Shown here: positions 36,340-47,649 of the stretch, in pieces
Layout: the number at the start of each line of letters is the position of its first letter
Position numbering within the stretch: position 1 is the first letter of the stretch
Source of the DNA: Icerya purchasi
Taxonomy: Eukaryota > Arthropoda > Insecta > Hemiptera > Monophlebidae
Direction: 5' to 3'
DNA: 64,000 bases
NCBI GenBank assembly: GCA_039619475.1
Contig: CM077115.1
Coordinates: forward strand, 64,300,864 to 64,364,863
Made by a program: the position numbers and the translations under genes
The notes under the pieces: generated by a model
Seen by the model: the letters and a program-made list of their open reading frames with translations, nothing else
What the model was told of the DNA's origin: nothing
Database searches by the model: none

Positions 36340-36993
36340 TAACCACGCTTTGCTACCAATTTATGTTTTTATAACGCATATACATTACATAATTTGACAT
36401 CCAGCACACATTTGTTGCCAAACGATTAATTAAAACAATATATCTACATTAACCTAACAGTGAATAAATAAAAGAAATATAATAAAATAACCGAAAATGT
36501 ATTTTTCTATTTTATAAAATTTATGATTACCTATCATATTAATATATTATGTTTTGCCCTGTCCGCCATTAATTAAATTTTAAATTCCTTCGAAACATCC
36601 TCGGTACATCCAACCACACTTTATGTGTTTTAGTTACACATAATTTTCATTACTTTTACAAAAAACAAAATATTATTAAATTCAGCACAACTCATATTCA
36701 AAAACTTTTTCATTAAACGTTTTTCCAAAATTCAATTCCCTTTTACTTCTAAAACCACATTTTCGATCATCATTGTATCAGAGGAAACAATGATAATCAT
36801 GTGATTGGCATAGACTAATTATTTAATATATATATATATATTTATTTTTTATTTATTTTTTAAATATATATATTTATTTTTTATTTATTTTATAAATATA
36901 TATATATATATATATTATCAAATTTTTATTTTCATTATAAAAAATTTATTAAAAATTTCTATTACTCATGTGGCGAGTATCTGCCTCGCTACA
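36340..36993 (-). repeat. 5' LTR of orphan-ORF element
   Basis: 654 bp; longer than its partner through an expanded TA/TTTATTT low-complexity block at 36826-36915. Confidence 0.88.
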
Positions 36994-37300
36994 ATAGTAG
37001 ACTCCGAATTATCCGACCTAATTGAGGCTGAAGGTTGGTCGGATACCAGAAAAGTCGGATAATCCGAAATGAATATTTTCAACGTAAAAATAACGTGCAT
37101 AAAATTGCAAAAAAGTTATTTATTTAAAAAATCGAACTTTGGCGTAAAAAAGGAACTAATAAGTGAAAAAACAATACATACTTACAATTAGTAATTACAA
37201 ATCACGAATTATAATTTTTTAAAATATGGTAGACATTGAATTATCCTGTAGGTTGGTCGGATACTGAAAAAGTTGGATAATCGGTTAATTTAGTTTTGCA
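36994..37300 (+). mobile_element. Possible pogo/Tigger-like end fragment
   Basis: Starts right after the 5' LTR with AGTAGACTCCGAATTATCCG, resembling Tigger-type ends (CAGTAGACTC..GATTATCCG). Internal inverted GTCGGATA/TATCCGAC-like repeats occur around 37015-37075 and 37255-37285. No opposite end was found, so it is either cut or not a transposon. It differs from the 8008-8933 element. Confidence 0.4.
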
Positions 37301-37735
37301 TAAAATTTTTATAACTGATCCAGAAATTAAAAATAAAATCGGATAGGTATATAATTTTAGTTTGACTAGACAATTTATTTGTTTCACCACCGTAGATGAC
37401 CGAATGATAACGGATTGTGATTACTTCTTGTAAAATCAATCCTTTTTTAATGCGACTTTCTCAAAAATATCTTACTATTGGGAGTTGACCAAAAATTTGT
37501 GAGACATTTCTTTCATATAAAAGAAGTGCTACGCTATAGATGGATGATGCAATAAATCTGTGTAAATTACGTAATGAACAAAATGTTAATCGAATTTGAG
37601 AGCTTACGTTTCTTAGAATATGGTAAAACTTCGTTAATTGCTGTAACCCTGTAGAAGCAATTAAAATTATTTATGCCAAATGGTGTATTTTATTTCATTA
37701 TTTTTTAATATCCTCACGGTATTGTATATATTACT
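37301..37735. other. Unassigned AT-rich DNA
   Basis: No gene or repeat recognised. Confidence 0.5.
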
Positions 37736-37750
37736 GTGATGGGTAAGTTC

Positions 37751-38003
37751 TCATATACCCTTGGTAAGGTATCCATGGATGGTGAAGTTAAGTTTTTCAT
37801 AATGTACTATAAGCTTAATGGATTTGAAGAGAATATTCGGGGCCAATTCCTTTCTACTTGGGATTCGCCTTTACCTCCCTAGATTTTTCTGGTATTCGGT
37901 TCGATTTTAGATTAAGTATATACTACTGGAGGATCCGGAAAGTCTCGGTAACCTATAACACACCTATGGTTTGGTAGCCAAGCACCTTAACTGCTAGGCT
38001 ACA
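37751..38003 (-). mobile_element. SINE-B copy 3 with target duplication
   Basis: 253-bp minus-strand SINE flanked by the 15-bp direct repeat GTGATGGGTAAGTTC (37736-37750 and 38004-38018). The 5' end reads TGTAGCCTAGCAGTTAAGGT, a tRNA-like head with a box A resemblance. The body reads CTTAAGCTTATAGTACATTATG-like and AACTTCACCATCC blocks shared with the other copies, and the end is ACCTTACCAAGGGTATATGA. This copy defines the element's limits. Box B is degenerate here but preserved in the copy at 4931-5146. Confidence 0.85.
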
Positions 38004-38877
38004 GTGATGGGTAAGTTCGTTGTTTTTTCGGATACGGATCCGGAACTGAATCGTAGGTTCCTGCATACCGGATACGTATCCTTCGGACCCATATGGATGC
38101 AATGTTTATGTATACGGTACATCCGGCATTGAGATTCGTTTGCATTGATGACGTCGCATAGCGTATACTAGTTTTACGCTAGATTACGTCATTTTATTTA
38201 AACAAGTCTAGAGCTGCATAGATTGCTCATATTGTAGCGAATGGACGACGCTTCCGTTTGCTGTTGGTTAGCGGCTTAGTTGTTTTTGCGTTAAAGTCAG
38301 TTAGTCGAATATTTTTTTATCACTATTGCTTCAGGGAAAGATTTTTTTTCGATGTTTCATGAAGGAACTTAAATTAATCTAGTCTCCTACGTTAAACAAA
38401 AATGAAAGCTAAGCTATAATTTATTTTAAAATCAGCGAAAACTTGTTAAAATCGACTAAGCTTACTTACTTCCTATAGTATAATACAAGTTTCTAATAAA
38501 TTATAACGAGTAGTATCGCGCAAACAATTTACTTGTTACGAAAAAGTATAGACCAAGTCGTCGAAAACACTTCGTTTTTTTATGTCCGACTTGTCATCAC
38601 TTGATATTTTGTTCAAGGTCAATATTTTAGCTTCTATAGCGGAATCGTGTAAACTCCTGCATCTTGTCATTACTGGATGTCGACGTTGCGGGGATACCTG
38701 CTCATCACTGGAACATATTACAACCATAATTATTTAGACGACAAACAGTAATTACGCAGAAAAAACAATCGAAGTAAAACAAACAATAGGTATGTATGTT
38801 TAATGTGTGTATGTTTAATGTGTGTTTTTTTTTTAATATAATCTCAGCAATAATTTAAGTGCCACTAGACTTTCTAT
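38004..38877. other. Unassigned; possible hAT-like end at left
   Basis: CAGTGATGGGTAAGTTCG at 38002-38019 looks like the end of a hAT-type transposon and is followed by GGATACGGATCC/GGATACGTATCC-like subterminal repeats up to about 38090. No matching opposite end was found. The rest, including a 63-codon minus-strand open frame (38536-38727), is unassigned. Confidence 0.3.
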
Positions 38878-39057
38878 GGGTTACTAGTCATTCCAATATT
38901 GACGAGAAATGACTCAGCTGACTCTTTAGTTCGCTCAGCCGCCCGCAATGGTTCTGCTCTTCGAATGAAAAATATTTTTACACATGACCGCTAACTTCTA
39001 AAGTGCACTGAATACCAATTTATAAGAAAAGCTGCTGGCATAACTGATTTTCTTCTC
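38878..39057 (+). mobile_element. LINE-I RNase H scrap
   Basis: Plus strand gives LWVTSHSNIDE and, one base out of frame, NDSADSLVRSAARNGSALRM, the WVPSHSGIEGNELADFLARSAARDGP block of LINE-I RNase H. It is cut at about 39058 by the T-rich tail of an opposing LINE-I 3' end. Confidence 0.75.
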
Positions 39058-39240
39058 TTTTTTTTTTTATTATTTATTTATTGTATGGGTGCGCCAGTGG
39101 CATTGATCCAACAATAGGAAAGGCTAAACTTTAAATCTAAATAGTTAGGCGGTCAGAAATGGATGCAATAAAGGACAGCAGTGCAAACACCACAGAAGAT
39201 GAAAGAAAGGAAAGGATAAGGGGGATGGCATAACTGATAA
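39058..39240 (-). mobile_element. LINE-I 3' end
   Basis: Minus strand reads the last residues of ORF2 (a SIASISDRLTI-like end), a short UTR and GTTGGATCAATGCCACTGGC, close to GTTGGGTCAATGCCGCTGGC at the end of the full LINE-I. An AAATA/poly(A) tail follows (T-rich on the plus strand, 39058-39082). Confidence 0.75.
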
Positions 39241-39394
39241 AGGTCGTTTCGATTGTTACATATAAACAAATAAAATAAAATAATTCCGATTGCAATTTTA
39301 AAAGGAATTTCTTTTTTTTTTACTAATGGATTAATAATAATAGTAATAATACAGATTTTTGTGGACAATTTAGCGATTTTTTCAGATAATATAA

Positions 39395-39965
39395 AAAATG
39401 TAATAAAATAAATGGATATTTTAAAAGAAGCAGAAAAGGCAAAATTACAAATTTCTTTTGAAAAAACCCAATACATATATATAACTACCGTCCGGGAAGT
39501 TCCAAAATATCTGAGAACAAAAAGTATGGCGGTATTCCGAGAGTTATGCAATTTAAATATCTAGGAGAAATGATAAAGAAACCATTACGAGAAGAGCGAA
39601 AAAAATAGAAGCAGCATTCTAATTAACGAGAAATTTTTGTAACAAAAAATCGGCGTCTAGAAATGCGAAAATACGATACTACAGGAATGACTTTATGTAT
39701 CGGAATGTCTCACAATGAAATACGGTAAGCAGTGTAAAGAAGATTGAAAAGAAGAATCCTTGGACCGAAATATGAAAGTGATAATGGAAACTAAGAACAC
39801 TAATATATGAAATAATCGAGAAAAGAAGAGATACTATGAATAAAAGAAGGGTCGCGTTTTATGGCCATCGTAAATAGATGGAGTCAGAAAGACAAACCAA
39901 AAAGATATTCGACTTCTTTTAGATAAAAATCAAAATAGGCGAATAGGTTGGTTTGTGGAAGTTTT
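39395..39965 (+). mobile_element. CR1/RTE-like LINE RT C-terminal fragment
   Basis: Plus strand reads LKEAEKAKLQISFEKTQYI, then FKYLGEMIKKPL, RNFCNKKSASRNAKIRYYRN and KKRYYE.KKGRV(L)(A)FYGH-like sequence. These follow the order of the end of a common arthropod LINE RT (KYLGE.I, NKKSLS.N.K.RHY, RKRR..FYGHL.RM). Frameshifts and stops are frequent. It is 5'-truncated and ends near 39965. Confidence 0.65.
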
Positions 39966-40510
39966 TTGATGTGAAACATCTATTGGCGCGCCTTGAGAGT
40001 AAAACCGATTCGTATGCCGTGATGAAAAACGACGTGAATGCCGTCATGCCCCCTCTCCGCCGCCGATCACTACTCGCTTGTGTGTGCGTGGCGCGTATAC
40101 TATATACTTCGTTGCTCTTTTTCTCCTCCGTCGCTCCTTCTTACATGCACAATAAGCAACCCTCATGCGATCTCTTTCTTTCTGCACGCGCCGTATCTCT
40201 CTTTTTCGCTCTCTTTCTCACTGTACTTCCTTTTAATTTAATTCGACTTCTATTTTGATAAAAACTTTAAACTAATAAAATTCTACTTTATTTTCACAGT
40301 ACACAAACAGCGCAATAGAGATAATTGACATTATAATCGAAACTCACAATGACCAAAATCTAATTTGAGACATATCGTACAGTATAGATTTCATTAACGA
40401 AACTCGTCTGTTTTTATTTACTCTACTTCATGTATATTTATTAGTTTTTGCAAATTATAGATTCTTCGATTAACCATCTATTATGATGTTTCGCATCTGC
40501 CGGGCGTCCC
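39966..40510. other. Unassigned; two similar GC-rich motifs
   Basis: GATGTGAAACATCTATTGGC (39968-39987) and GATGTTTCGCATCTGCCGGG (40484-40503) head two similar short blocks in the same orientation. Between them is a pyrimidine-rich plus strand (40050-40240) whose open frames look like composition effects. No gene assigned. Confidence 0.35.
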
Positions 40511-41340
40511 GTGAGGGCCTTTTTTTTTATTTATTTTTTTCTAAATTTTTCTCTTCACCTTTTTTATATGTGCCGTTTGTAACTACTAAGATCATTACAG
40601 CATATATGTATATGCAGAGCCTGTATATGTTCGGTCAAACCACTCGTTCTAACGAAGGCTATATGTGACGTTAGTTGTAGTATTTGCCAGACAATCTTGT
40701 ATGTTACTGCGTAGAGGCCATGTTGTGTTCGGAACGTGGCGGGCACGTGAGAAGTATGTGTGGAACTGTCGGTATACCAGCCTGGCCGCAGAAGAAGCAC
40801 ATAGTTGAAGGCAAAGATTTACTAATTAGATGACTCTGTGTAAGACAGTGACGTGGCCGATTTTCAGCCGGCTAAGAATCGTAAAATCTTGTCACCATGG
40901 TTCGACTGTGGGCTTAATGTTTTTTAAAAACGTTGTAGTAGCTGCCCATTCTGTTTTCCACTGGTTCTCGCACTTCCTTAGAAAAATGAGCACCATCGAG
41001 GATGGTAGGTCCGTGTCCTCCGTCATTGGCGAGCTCATTACCAGGTACCGCGATGTGTCCAGCGATCCAAATGAAACTGTTCGTTTGGTTTAACTGATTT
41101 AGATGGTAGTGTATTTTCAATATTAGCGGGTTGATGCATTTTTGGTTTTCCAGCATACATAACGCCTGTATGGAATCGGTGACTATGAGATCTTTTATAG
41201 ATTTGTCGTGATCCGTGACTAGGTGATGGAGGTAGTAAGAAGTTCCGTGCAATTCTGCATCCAACGCATCGTTAAGTCTGGCTTGATGTGGGATGCCCTG
41301 CTCTACGTATGGTTTGTGGAAGTTAAAAACAACGTAAACG
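40511..41340 (-). mobile_element. LINE-2 (I-like) RNase H and C-terminus
   Basis: Minus-strand copy of a second I-like LINE group. RNase H blocks: ALDAELHGTSYYLHHLV, LIVTDSIQALCML and FIWIAGHIAVPGNELAN (40914-41290). Then comes a C-terminal zone with an ILRIGHVTVLHRVI-like block, CAFCGQAGIPTVPHIL and CPP (about 40720-40870), and a T/A-rich tail (40517-40560 on the plus strand). There are several frameshifts and it lacks RT. Confidence 0.75.
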
Positions 41341-43204
41341 AAATGAAGATAGAAGAAGAATAAATTCAAGATAGATAAATATTTAAAGAAAAAAAAAAAA
41401 TGTACGAAGATTTAAAAGTTTTGAAGAAAAACAGAAAAAGAAATCTGGCAAAATATGGACGGAGGAAAGAAAAGAAGAATACCGGCAGAAAATGAAGTTA
41501 TATTGGCGGGAGAGGAAGGCGCTAAAATCGTGCTTAAATTTTTTACTTGGCCCCTAGATGGCCAAACTGAAAAAAAAAAAGAACTTACAGATTATTTTCT
41601 TTTTTTTAAGAGGTAAACAAAAAGTTAAGAGAATCGTGTATTTTAGTTTTAATCCAAGCAGATTTTAAGAAATGAATGGAAATTATTTAATTATTTTTTT
41701 TTTGAAAACATTAAAGAAATCGGCGAATCAGATTTTTACTTAAAATCAAATCGCCGAAAATACAACGGAATGACATCAATTCAGAACGAGTAAAATTATG
41801 GGGGTGTACCGTACACACGCATGGGTACTCCGCGCACAAGCTGGCAGATATAGTGTTTTCTAGTCTTTTTTTTTTTTTTTTTTTTTTTATTCTTTAATTT
41901 TACACAATTGAACAGAAAAAAATAGGAAATTTTTGCAATTTTGATTTTACAAAATAATTTCCACCGTCGAAACTGACATTTTTAAGGAATGAATAGCAAA
42001 GAACGTGACTATAATTTTATTACGAGATTTAATTTTTTTGTACACTTCACCAGAGTCAAGTTTCTAAGATTGCTTTCCGTCCCTAAACTCTCTTGTTGTC
42101 TATCTGCACAGATAAGTATTGAATCCATCCTTATGATCTATCACACGTATAAGAACATACATTCGAAATTCTCTGTAAATATTTATAAGGCTCTCTCGCA
42201 GCTATGTGTACACGCATTTGCCGCAAAATTTAAATTGAAAATTTTTAACCCTATCTCCGTTGCTTTGTCTTTCTATCTATTCTAGTTACACATGTCGATT
42301 TTCTTCTATAAGAATCGAGTGCCTTAATAGGCTGCTTTCGCTAACCGTCTTCTAAAAATGCTTTAGCCGATGGCTGTTATGTACTATAATATTTGTTTTC
42401 ACATCGGTAATGTTATTTTTTCTTCTCAAAAAAAATCAGTACTCCATTCACGATCGGCCTTTTGGCGGGAATTTTCGTATTTTTCCCTCAAAAGCGCCTT
42501 TTCTTATTGCTTGAAATTCCGATGAAATATCTAAGCTATTGAATAAAAGTGACCATGAAAGCAAATTAACATTAACGGCGCTAACATTGCCAATTTTTAT
42601 ATTTACGCAACTCACAGAATACGCCAGTTTTCAATTTAAAACGCAAAATATTTTTTAAAAACTATATAAAGTCGACTAATTCTGATGTTGCATCGTCATT
42701 ATGCTGTTCTTATTATGTACCTATAATGTTTTAAATTGTGCATTCGTACATTTTAGAATTGTATAATTATAAAAATTAATTAAACATTAACGCGCGGTGA
42801 TCGAAAGCTGGAGGTTAAACTATCGATGTTTTCGGCCGATCCCCGGTGCTAAGCGTTTTTGAAGATTCGCGACAACCATCCGTGCCATCGTACTAAGCGG
42901 CAAGTGCCTGGCCTTACATGTAGAATTACGTGCCATTTTTCATTGCAGAATCATCAGAGCTAGTAAGCACTAGCATGCTCGTAGCAACAAACTAAATCAG
43001 TTTTTTCTGGATCTTACATACGCAACTTAGGCAACTCACATCCTCGATAATAAAGAATACCGAACTTTCTGAAGTCGAACTTTTCTGGAAGTCGAATTTT
43101 CTGAAGTATTGTTGCGGATTGTTCTTACAGGTTTTTAACCATATTAGCACCTATCTAGCAGCAAGCGAAATGCCATTACGAATTCTTTATCGGTTTCATT
43201 TATG
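41341..43204. other. AT-rich DNA without recognised genes
   Basis: Contains a run of about 24 T at 41865-41889 and an A run at 41389-41400. The 98-codon frame at 41989-42285 has no motif. The block 42785-42990 is richer in GC and could be an undescribed repeat. Confidence 0.45.
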
Positions 43205-43560
43205 CTAAACTTCACTGCAATAGTCTAGTTGCTAGAGCGCTTGACTTCCGTTACGGAGGTCACGGGTTCGATCCCGAGCGACGACAGAATTTATTACAAA
43301 GAATTAAATTAAAATACTCGCTAATAATCACGTGGAAGGCAATGGAAAACCACCACCTATACCATCATATGTGCGCTAGGTCAGTACACAGCAGACACAC
43401 ACCGGACTGCACTTGTATATCGATAAATCAAACGATTACTAATCAGTTCCGAATGAAGTCTTGCGTGCGTACACTCGCGTTGCGTATAACAATTGCCATG
43501 AGCGCTACCTATTCTGTACAACTAGAATGTACATATAGGTAGTCACGACACTCGGAATCG
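43205..43560 (+). mobile_element. SINE-A copy 1
   Basis: Plus-strand tRNA-derived SINE. The head GCAATAGTCTAGTTGCTAGA (box A region) is followed by GCGCTTGACTTCCG and a box B, CACGGGTTCGATCCCGAG (43259-43276). The body shares GTACACAGCAG (43385-43395), CAGTTCCGAATG.AGTC.TGCG (43445-43470) and CGTTGCGTATA with the second copy at 47973-48458. A GGAAGGCAATGGAAAACCAC block follows the head. The tRNA part is too degenerate and too firmly joined to the repeat body to be a tRNA gene. The 3' limit is uncertain. Confidence 0.7.
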
Positions 43561-44214
43561 AGCGATACGACTGAAAAGAAAGAAGTAACTTCGCTGACCC
43601 TCCTTTCCATGTGTATTCAACATTTCTTCTTAAGCAAATGATAAATAGACTCTAGAAACCAACTCCTTCAACTCATTTTCTAGAGAACAGGGTCTGCTAA
43701 GCAGCATATTTTCATTAGGCACTATATATTTGTGACGTAACAATTTATTTCGCTATATGTCCGGTAAATTACAGTAATTCTTTGATAACGACTAGTCGAC
43801 TGAAACTGTAATGTATTTTAAAATAGTTATTTCTAGCGCATCTGCGATAAAAGTAGTAAAAAAAAAGATGCATACTACTCACTGAAAAAAAATGACGTAA
43901 TCAAAAATGTGGTGTATTTGATTAAAAATTTGTTTGGCACAGTTGCAAATGTACAATTAGTAAATTAATGGATTTACTACCGCATTCTAATTACAGAATA
44001 ATTGTATAGTTTACAGAATGTATAATAGGACGAAACCTTTTACAACATGTCGCGGACCCGGAAAGCTCTTTTTCCAATTTCTTTCCCTCTACTATCTGTA
44101 TAACTGCCAGGGTAATTACGGTTCAGCGAGCTTAGGAATCATTATAGTTTACCTAAACGGTTATTTGTGTTGAGGAAAGTTAGCGCTGTCTGAACCTGTT
44201 TTGAGCGATTGACT
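43561..44214. other. Unassigned AT-rich DNA
   Basis: No gene or repeat recognised. Confidence 0.5.
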
Positions 44215-44430
44215 AACAGAATGTTTAACGGTTCGTCCTTATTTCTACTTACGACGTTTACATCGTTTTAGGATGTGCTCAACATAAGGTACTACTGCTA
44301 CATTGCAAAATGGGCAAGAAATCGGTGGAGGGGCTCCCTTATGACTATGGGATACGGATGTATGTCCCAGTCTGAACCAATTAAGAACGGAGAATTCTTT
44401 TTTGGACATTTGGATAAGGTTCAGTGTTCA
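44215..44430 (-). mobile_element. LINE-2 C-terminal scrap
   Basis: Minus strand reads FSVLNWFRLGHTSVSHSHKG, then ISCPFCNVAVVPYVEHILKR and C, the RLR.GHT..TH...PP..CP.C......HIL..C block that ends I-like LINEs. About 215 bp remain, next to a plus-strand LINE-I. Confidence 0.75.
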
Positions 44431-44449
44431 GTTTGATACTCTTATGGAG

Positions 44450-47400
44450 CAATTCTCAAAGACATAGTTTTACTTAACAATTTCATCCTCCTTAACGACG
44501 GCTCTTCAACATATTTTAAAAGTCCATCAATAGTCAGCTCTCTTGACTTATCCCTTGTTTCTCCTAATATTAGTCTTCGCTGCTCCTGAGAAACTTTAAG
44601 TGGCACCTTTAGGAGCGATCATGTACCTAAAATTATTTCCATCAACAATCCCTCTCCTCAACAATCCTTCAGACCTTTATATGCTCCTTTATGGTATCTT
44701 CCAAAAATTGATTAGGCTAAATTTCGCTCCCTAATTGATTCTTCTATTACACACATTTAATCCAATTCAAGTCCAATTCACCAATACAGTTAATTTTCTA
44801 ATGCTATTCTTTCAGCACTTTCTCTGTCATCTCCTCGATTTCATACTTCTCAGAGAAAGAAGCATTGCAATACCTCTTCCTTATGGTGGAATAACAATTG
44901 TAAAATAGCTCATCCTATAACATCTTTCGCTCTTGTCCATCTTTGTCTAATTTCCTCGTTCATAAAAGGGATAACGCGAGAGCCAGGTATATTTAAAAAA
45001 GTGCCAAGAAAAATTTCTGGAGGAAATTCTGTTCATGTTTTTCCCCAACCACTTCTCTGTCTAAGGTCTGGGAATGTCTAAATCGTTTAGAGACCCACAG
45101 TACAATTGCTCATCTAGCCCCAATCTCTCTAAAAACCAACTTGTCTCGTTTTAACGAAGTCTCAGCTACTCGTACTACATACACTACTGGTACACATTTT
45201 CTAGCTTTCGTCTTTAACATAAGCGAGCTTCGCAATTCTTTAAACAAATCCTCCAACTCTGCTCCTGGTATTGATCGTATCTCTTTTCTAATCCTTAAAA
45301 GCCTTTCTGATTCTTCTCTCAACACACTTCTCAATATCTTTAACTTCTTTATTAATTCAGGTCATGTCCCGGAATCCTGGAATTCCTTTATCATTATGCC
45401 TATTCCCAAGAGGAATTCTTCCGCCTTCCGGAGCCATTTCCCTTACCCCTTGTATAAGGAAACTCTTCGAAAGAATGCTGAACAGGTGTCTTGTTTGGTG
45501 GCCGAAGCGTAATAACCTGCTTCCAAATAATATGTTTGACTTTCGTCCGGAGTTGAGTCCTCCTGATTCCATTAGTCTTCTCTCTTTGCTGATATCTATA
45601 AATCTTTCATAAACAAAAATTATACTATTGCCACCTTCGTTGATGTCTCCAATGCGTTCAATAACGTGCGTCTCTCTACGCTGCAGGACAAGATGCTCTT
45701 CATTAATATTTCTCCCCAGTTTACCTCACTTATTATTAATCTTTTTCAAAATAGAAACGTGCACCTATTTACTCCTGTTACTCAATTTCACGGAAAGTAT
45801 TTCATGGTCTACCTCGGGGCTCCTGCCTTAGCTCTACCCTTTTTAATATTTATTTCTCCAACATAGCTCGCCTTCCTCTTAAATCATCTTCCCTATACTT
45901 TACCGGACGATATCGTTCTATATTCAATTTCTAAGTCTATTTCAGAAGCTAATTCTGACCTCAACGATTCCCTGATTTCTTTAGAAGCCGCTCTTCACAA
46001 TATATGACTTTCCATCTCTCCGGCCAAATCTTCATGTGTTGTTTTTACTTTGCGTCCTTATAATCCATCTTCAATAATCCTGTCAGGAAATAACTGTGCT
46101 ATCCCTCTTGTCTCATCTTTCTGCTACCTTGGCATCCTTCTTAATAGCCGTCTTACTTTTCAGGAAAAAATACTTATTCAAATCTGTTTCTAAAAGGCTA
46201 AACCTTCTCAAAGCTCTTTCCTCGTGCCGTTGCGGCGGGGATTCTTGTATTCTTATTATCCTGTATAAATTTATTATCCGTTCGAAGTTAGATTATTGTT
46301 CCTTCTTATACAGTAGTGCTTCCTACACAACTCTTTCTGAAACTGGATCGTGTACAAAACCTTTGTCTCCACCGCTGCCTTGGAGTTTTGTAGTCGTCTC
46401 CCACTGCTGCAGTTCTTTCAGAAACCATTCCTCTATATATTCGTCGGTCTTATCTTGACTAAGCGTCTTCCTATTTATATTTCCATATTACACAACTAGT
46501 GCTTCTCTCCTAGGAAAACCCCTATTCTTTCACATATATCCAAAAGACTTAATCAATTCACTCCTTACGTTTTCTCTTATAACAAACTCCCTCACTTCAC
46601 GCTTAATTACTCCAATTCCCTGTATACGCCTAAGATATACTCTCTTTCTGCTTTTCATAAGAACCTGTCAGCTCATGTAGCCCGACAGGAATATAACCAT
46701 GTCATGTAATCCTTATTTCCTTTCCACACTGTTATCTTTACTGATGGCTCTAAAACAACGGACGGTACGGGAGCTGCCTTTTTGGTCCCATCGCTCAACT
46801 ATTTTGAATCGTATAAACTGCCTTCCTTCTGCTCCATATTTACCGCGGAGTCCGCTGCTATCCTTCGTGCTGTCCAATACATTTCTTCCAATAACGGCTC
46901 TAATAAATTTCTAATAGTCTCGGATTCTAAAAGTATTCTACTGTCTATCGCCTCTTCTCTTTCTCGTAATTTCTCAGATTTCATAATTCTCCTGATTCGT
47001 TCTCTTGTCACTAGATTGTATAGCGTTCGTTCCATTCAAATCGGTTTCTTACGGTCCTTCAGTCATGTTGGCATTGAGGGCAATGAATTGGTTGATTCTT
47101 CTTGCAATCTTCTTTCCAAAAATTGCTATCGTAGGCGCTGACATGATATTTATCCTCTTTTATTCTCGAATCCTGAATCCTTCTATCTCAGTATCCAAAC
47201 CCATCCTCCTCCGTACCCTTGATACTATGACTTCCCTAATTTTTCACACTTTCTTATCTATTCCATTTGCAGGCTTCGCCTAGTCGTTTTCCAGCATACT
47301 CTTTTCGCTTTTCTATGTCCTCTTCTATTTTTTGTTCCTTCCATTCGGATGATCCTGATCTACTCTGCGACACAAATGACATGTTCTTTGAATGCGCGTC

Positions 47401-47560
47401 TGTATCTAACGAACGCTCTCACTTCTATAGTCAACTCCTGAAACTCGGTTTGCCTACTCCATATAGTGATTCTGTTATTCTTTCACTATCATCCTCGGCA
47501 ATCATTTCTATTATAACGTTCTTCATTGTTTCTATCTACAGTAATATTCAATTCTAATTT
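44450..47560 (+). mobile_element. LINE-I, 3.1 kb, 5'-truncated and decayed
   Basis: Plus-strand copy starting late in the endonuclease. FILLNDGSSTYFKS and TFRSDHVPKII (44460-44630) keep the catalytic SDH that is SDR in the full copy. The linker with SLWWNNNCK and ITRARYI follows (44880-45040). RT blocks are SSNSAPGIDRISFLILKSLS (45141-45512), NMFDFRPELSPPDSIS, VDVSNAFNNVRLST and a damaged catalytic box near 45900. The thumb (LNLLKALSS, 46096-46458) precedes RNase H (VIFTDGSKTTDGTGAAFLV in frame pieces, SDSKSILLSIASSL, GIEGNELVDSS; 46700-47140) and the C-terminal domain with CDTNDMFFEC (47267-47557). There are numerous frameshifts. The 3' UTR is cut and no tail is present. Confidence 0.87.
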
Positions 47561-47649
47561 GTTTCTCCCTCTCTCTCACTAACACAACCTAATGCGCTTT
47601 ATGGGAGTGCTTAGCAGCTGCTGACTGTCCACCAGCGCTGTTACGTTAG

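Larger units (their letters stand above)
32478..36993 (-). mobile_element. LTR retroelement with orphan ORF, no RT seen
   Basis: Two long direct repeats (32478-33074 and 36340-36993) bound a 3.27-kb interior. On the minus strand each LTR begins TGTAGCGAGGC. Right before the left-hand LTR (33075-33087) the minus strand has AAGGGGAGGGGGA, a clear polypurine tract, which fixes the orientation. After the right-hand LTR the minus strand reads TGGTTACGATCG, a possible PBS start that I could not assign to a tRNA. The interior has one coding stretch (33308-34474) and about 1.85 kb of very AT-rich DNA. No RT, protease, integrase or zinc knuckle was found. I infer a non-autonomous LTR element moved by an autonomous partner elsewhere. 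No clean target duplication was seen. Confidence 0.8.

Noticed and set aside
43205..43290. tRNA-like sequence with box A and box B
   Set aside because: It is joined to a repeat body shared with 47973-48458 and does not fold convincingly as a full cloverleaf, so it is a SINE head and not a tRNA gene.
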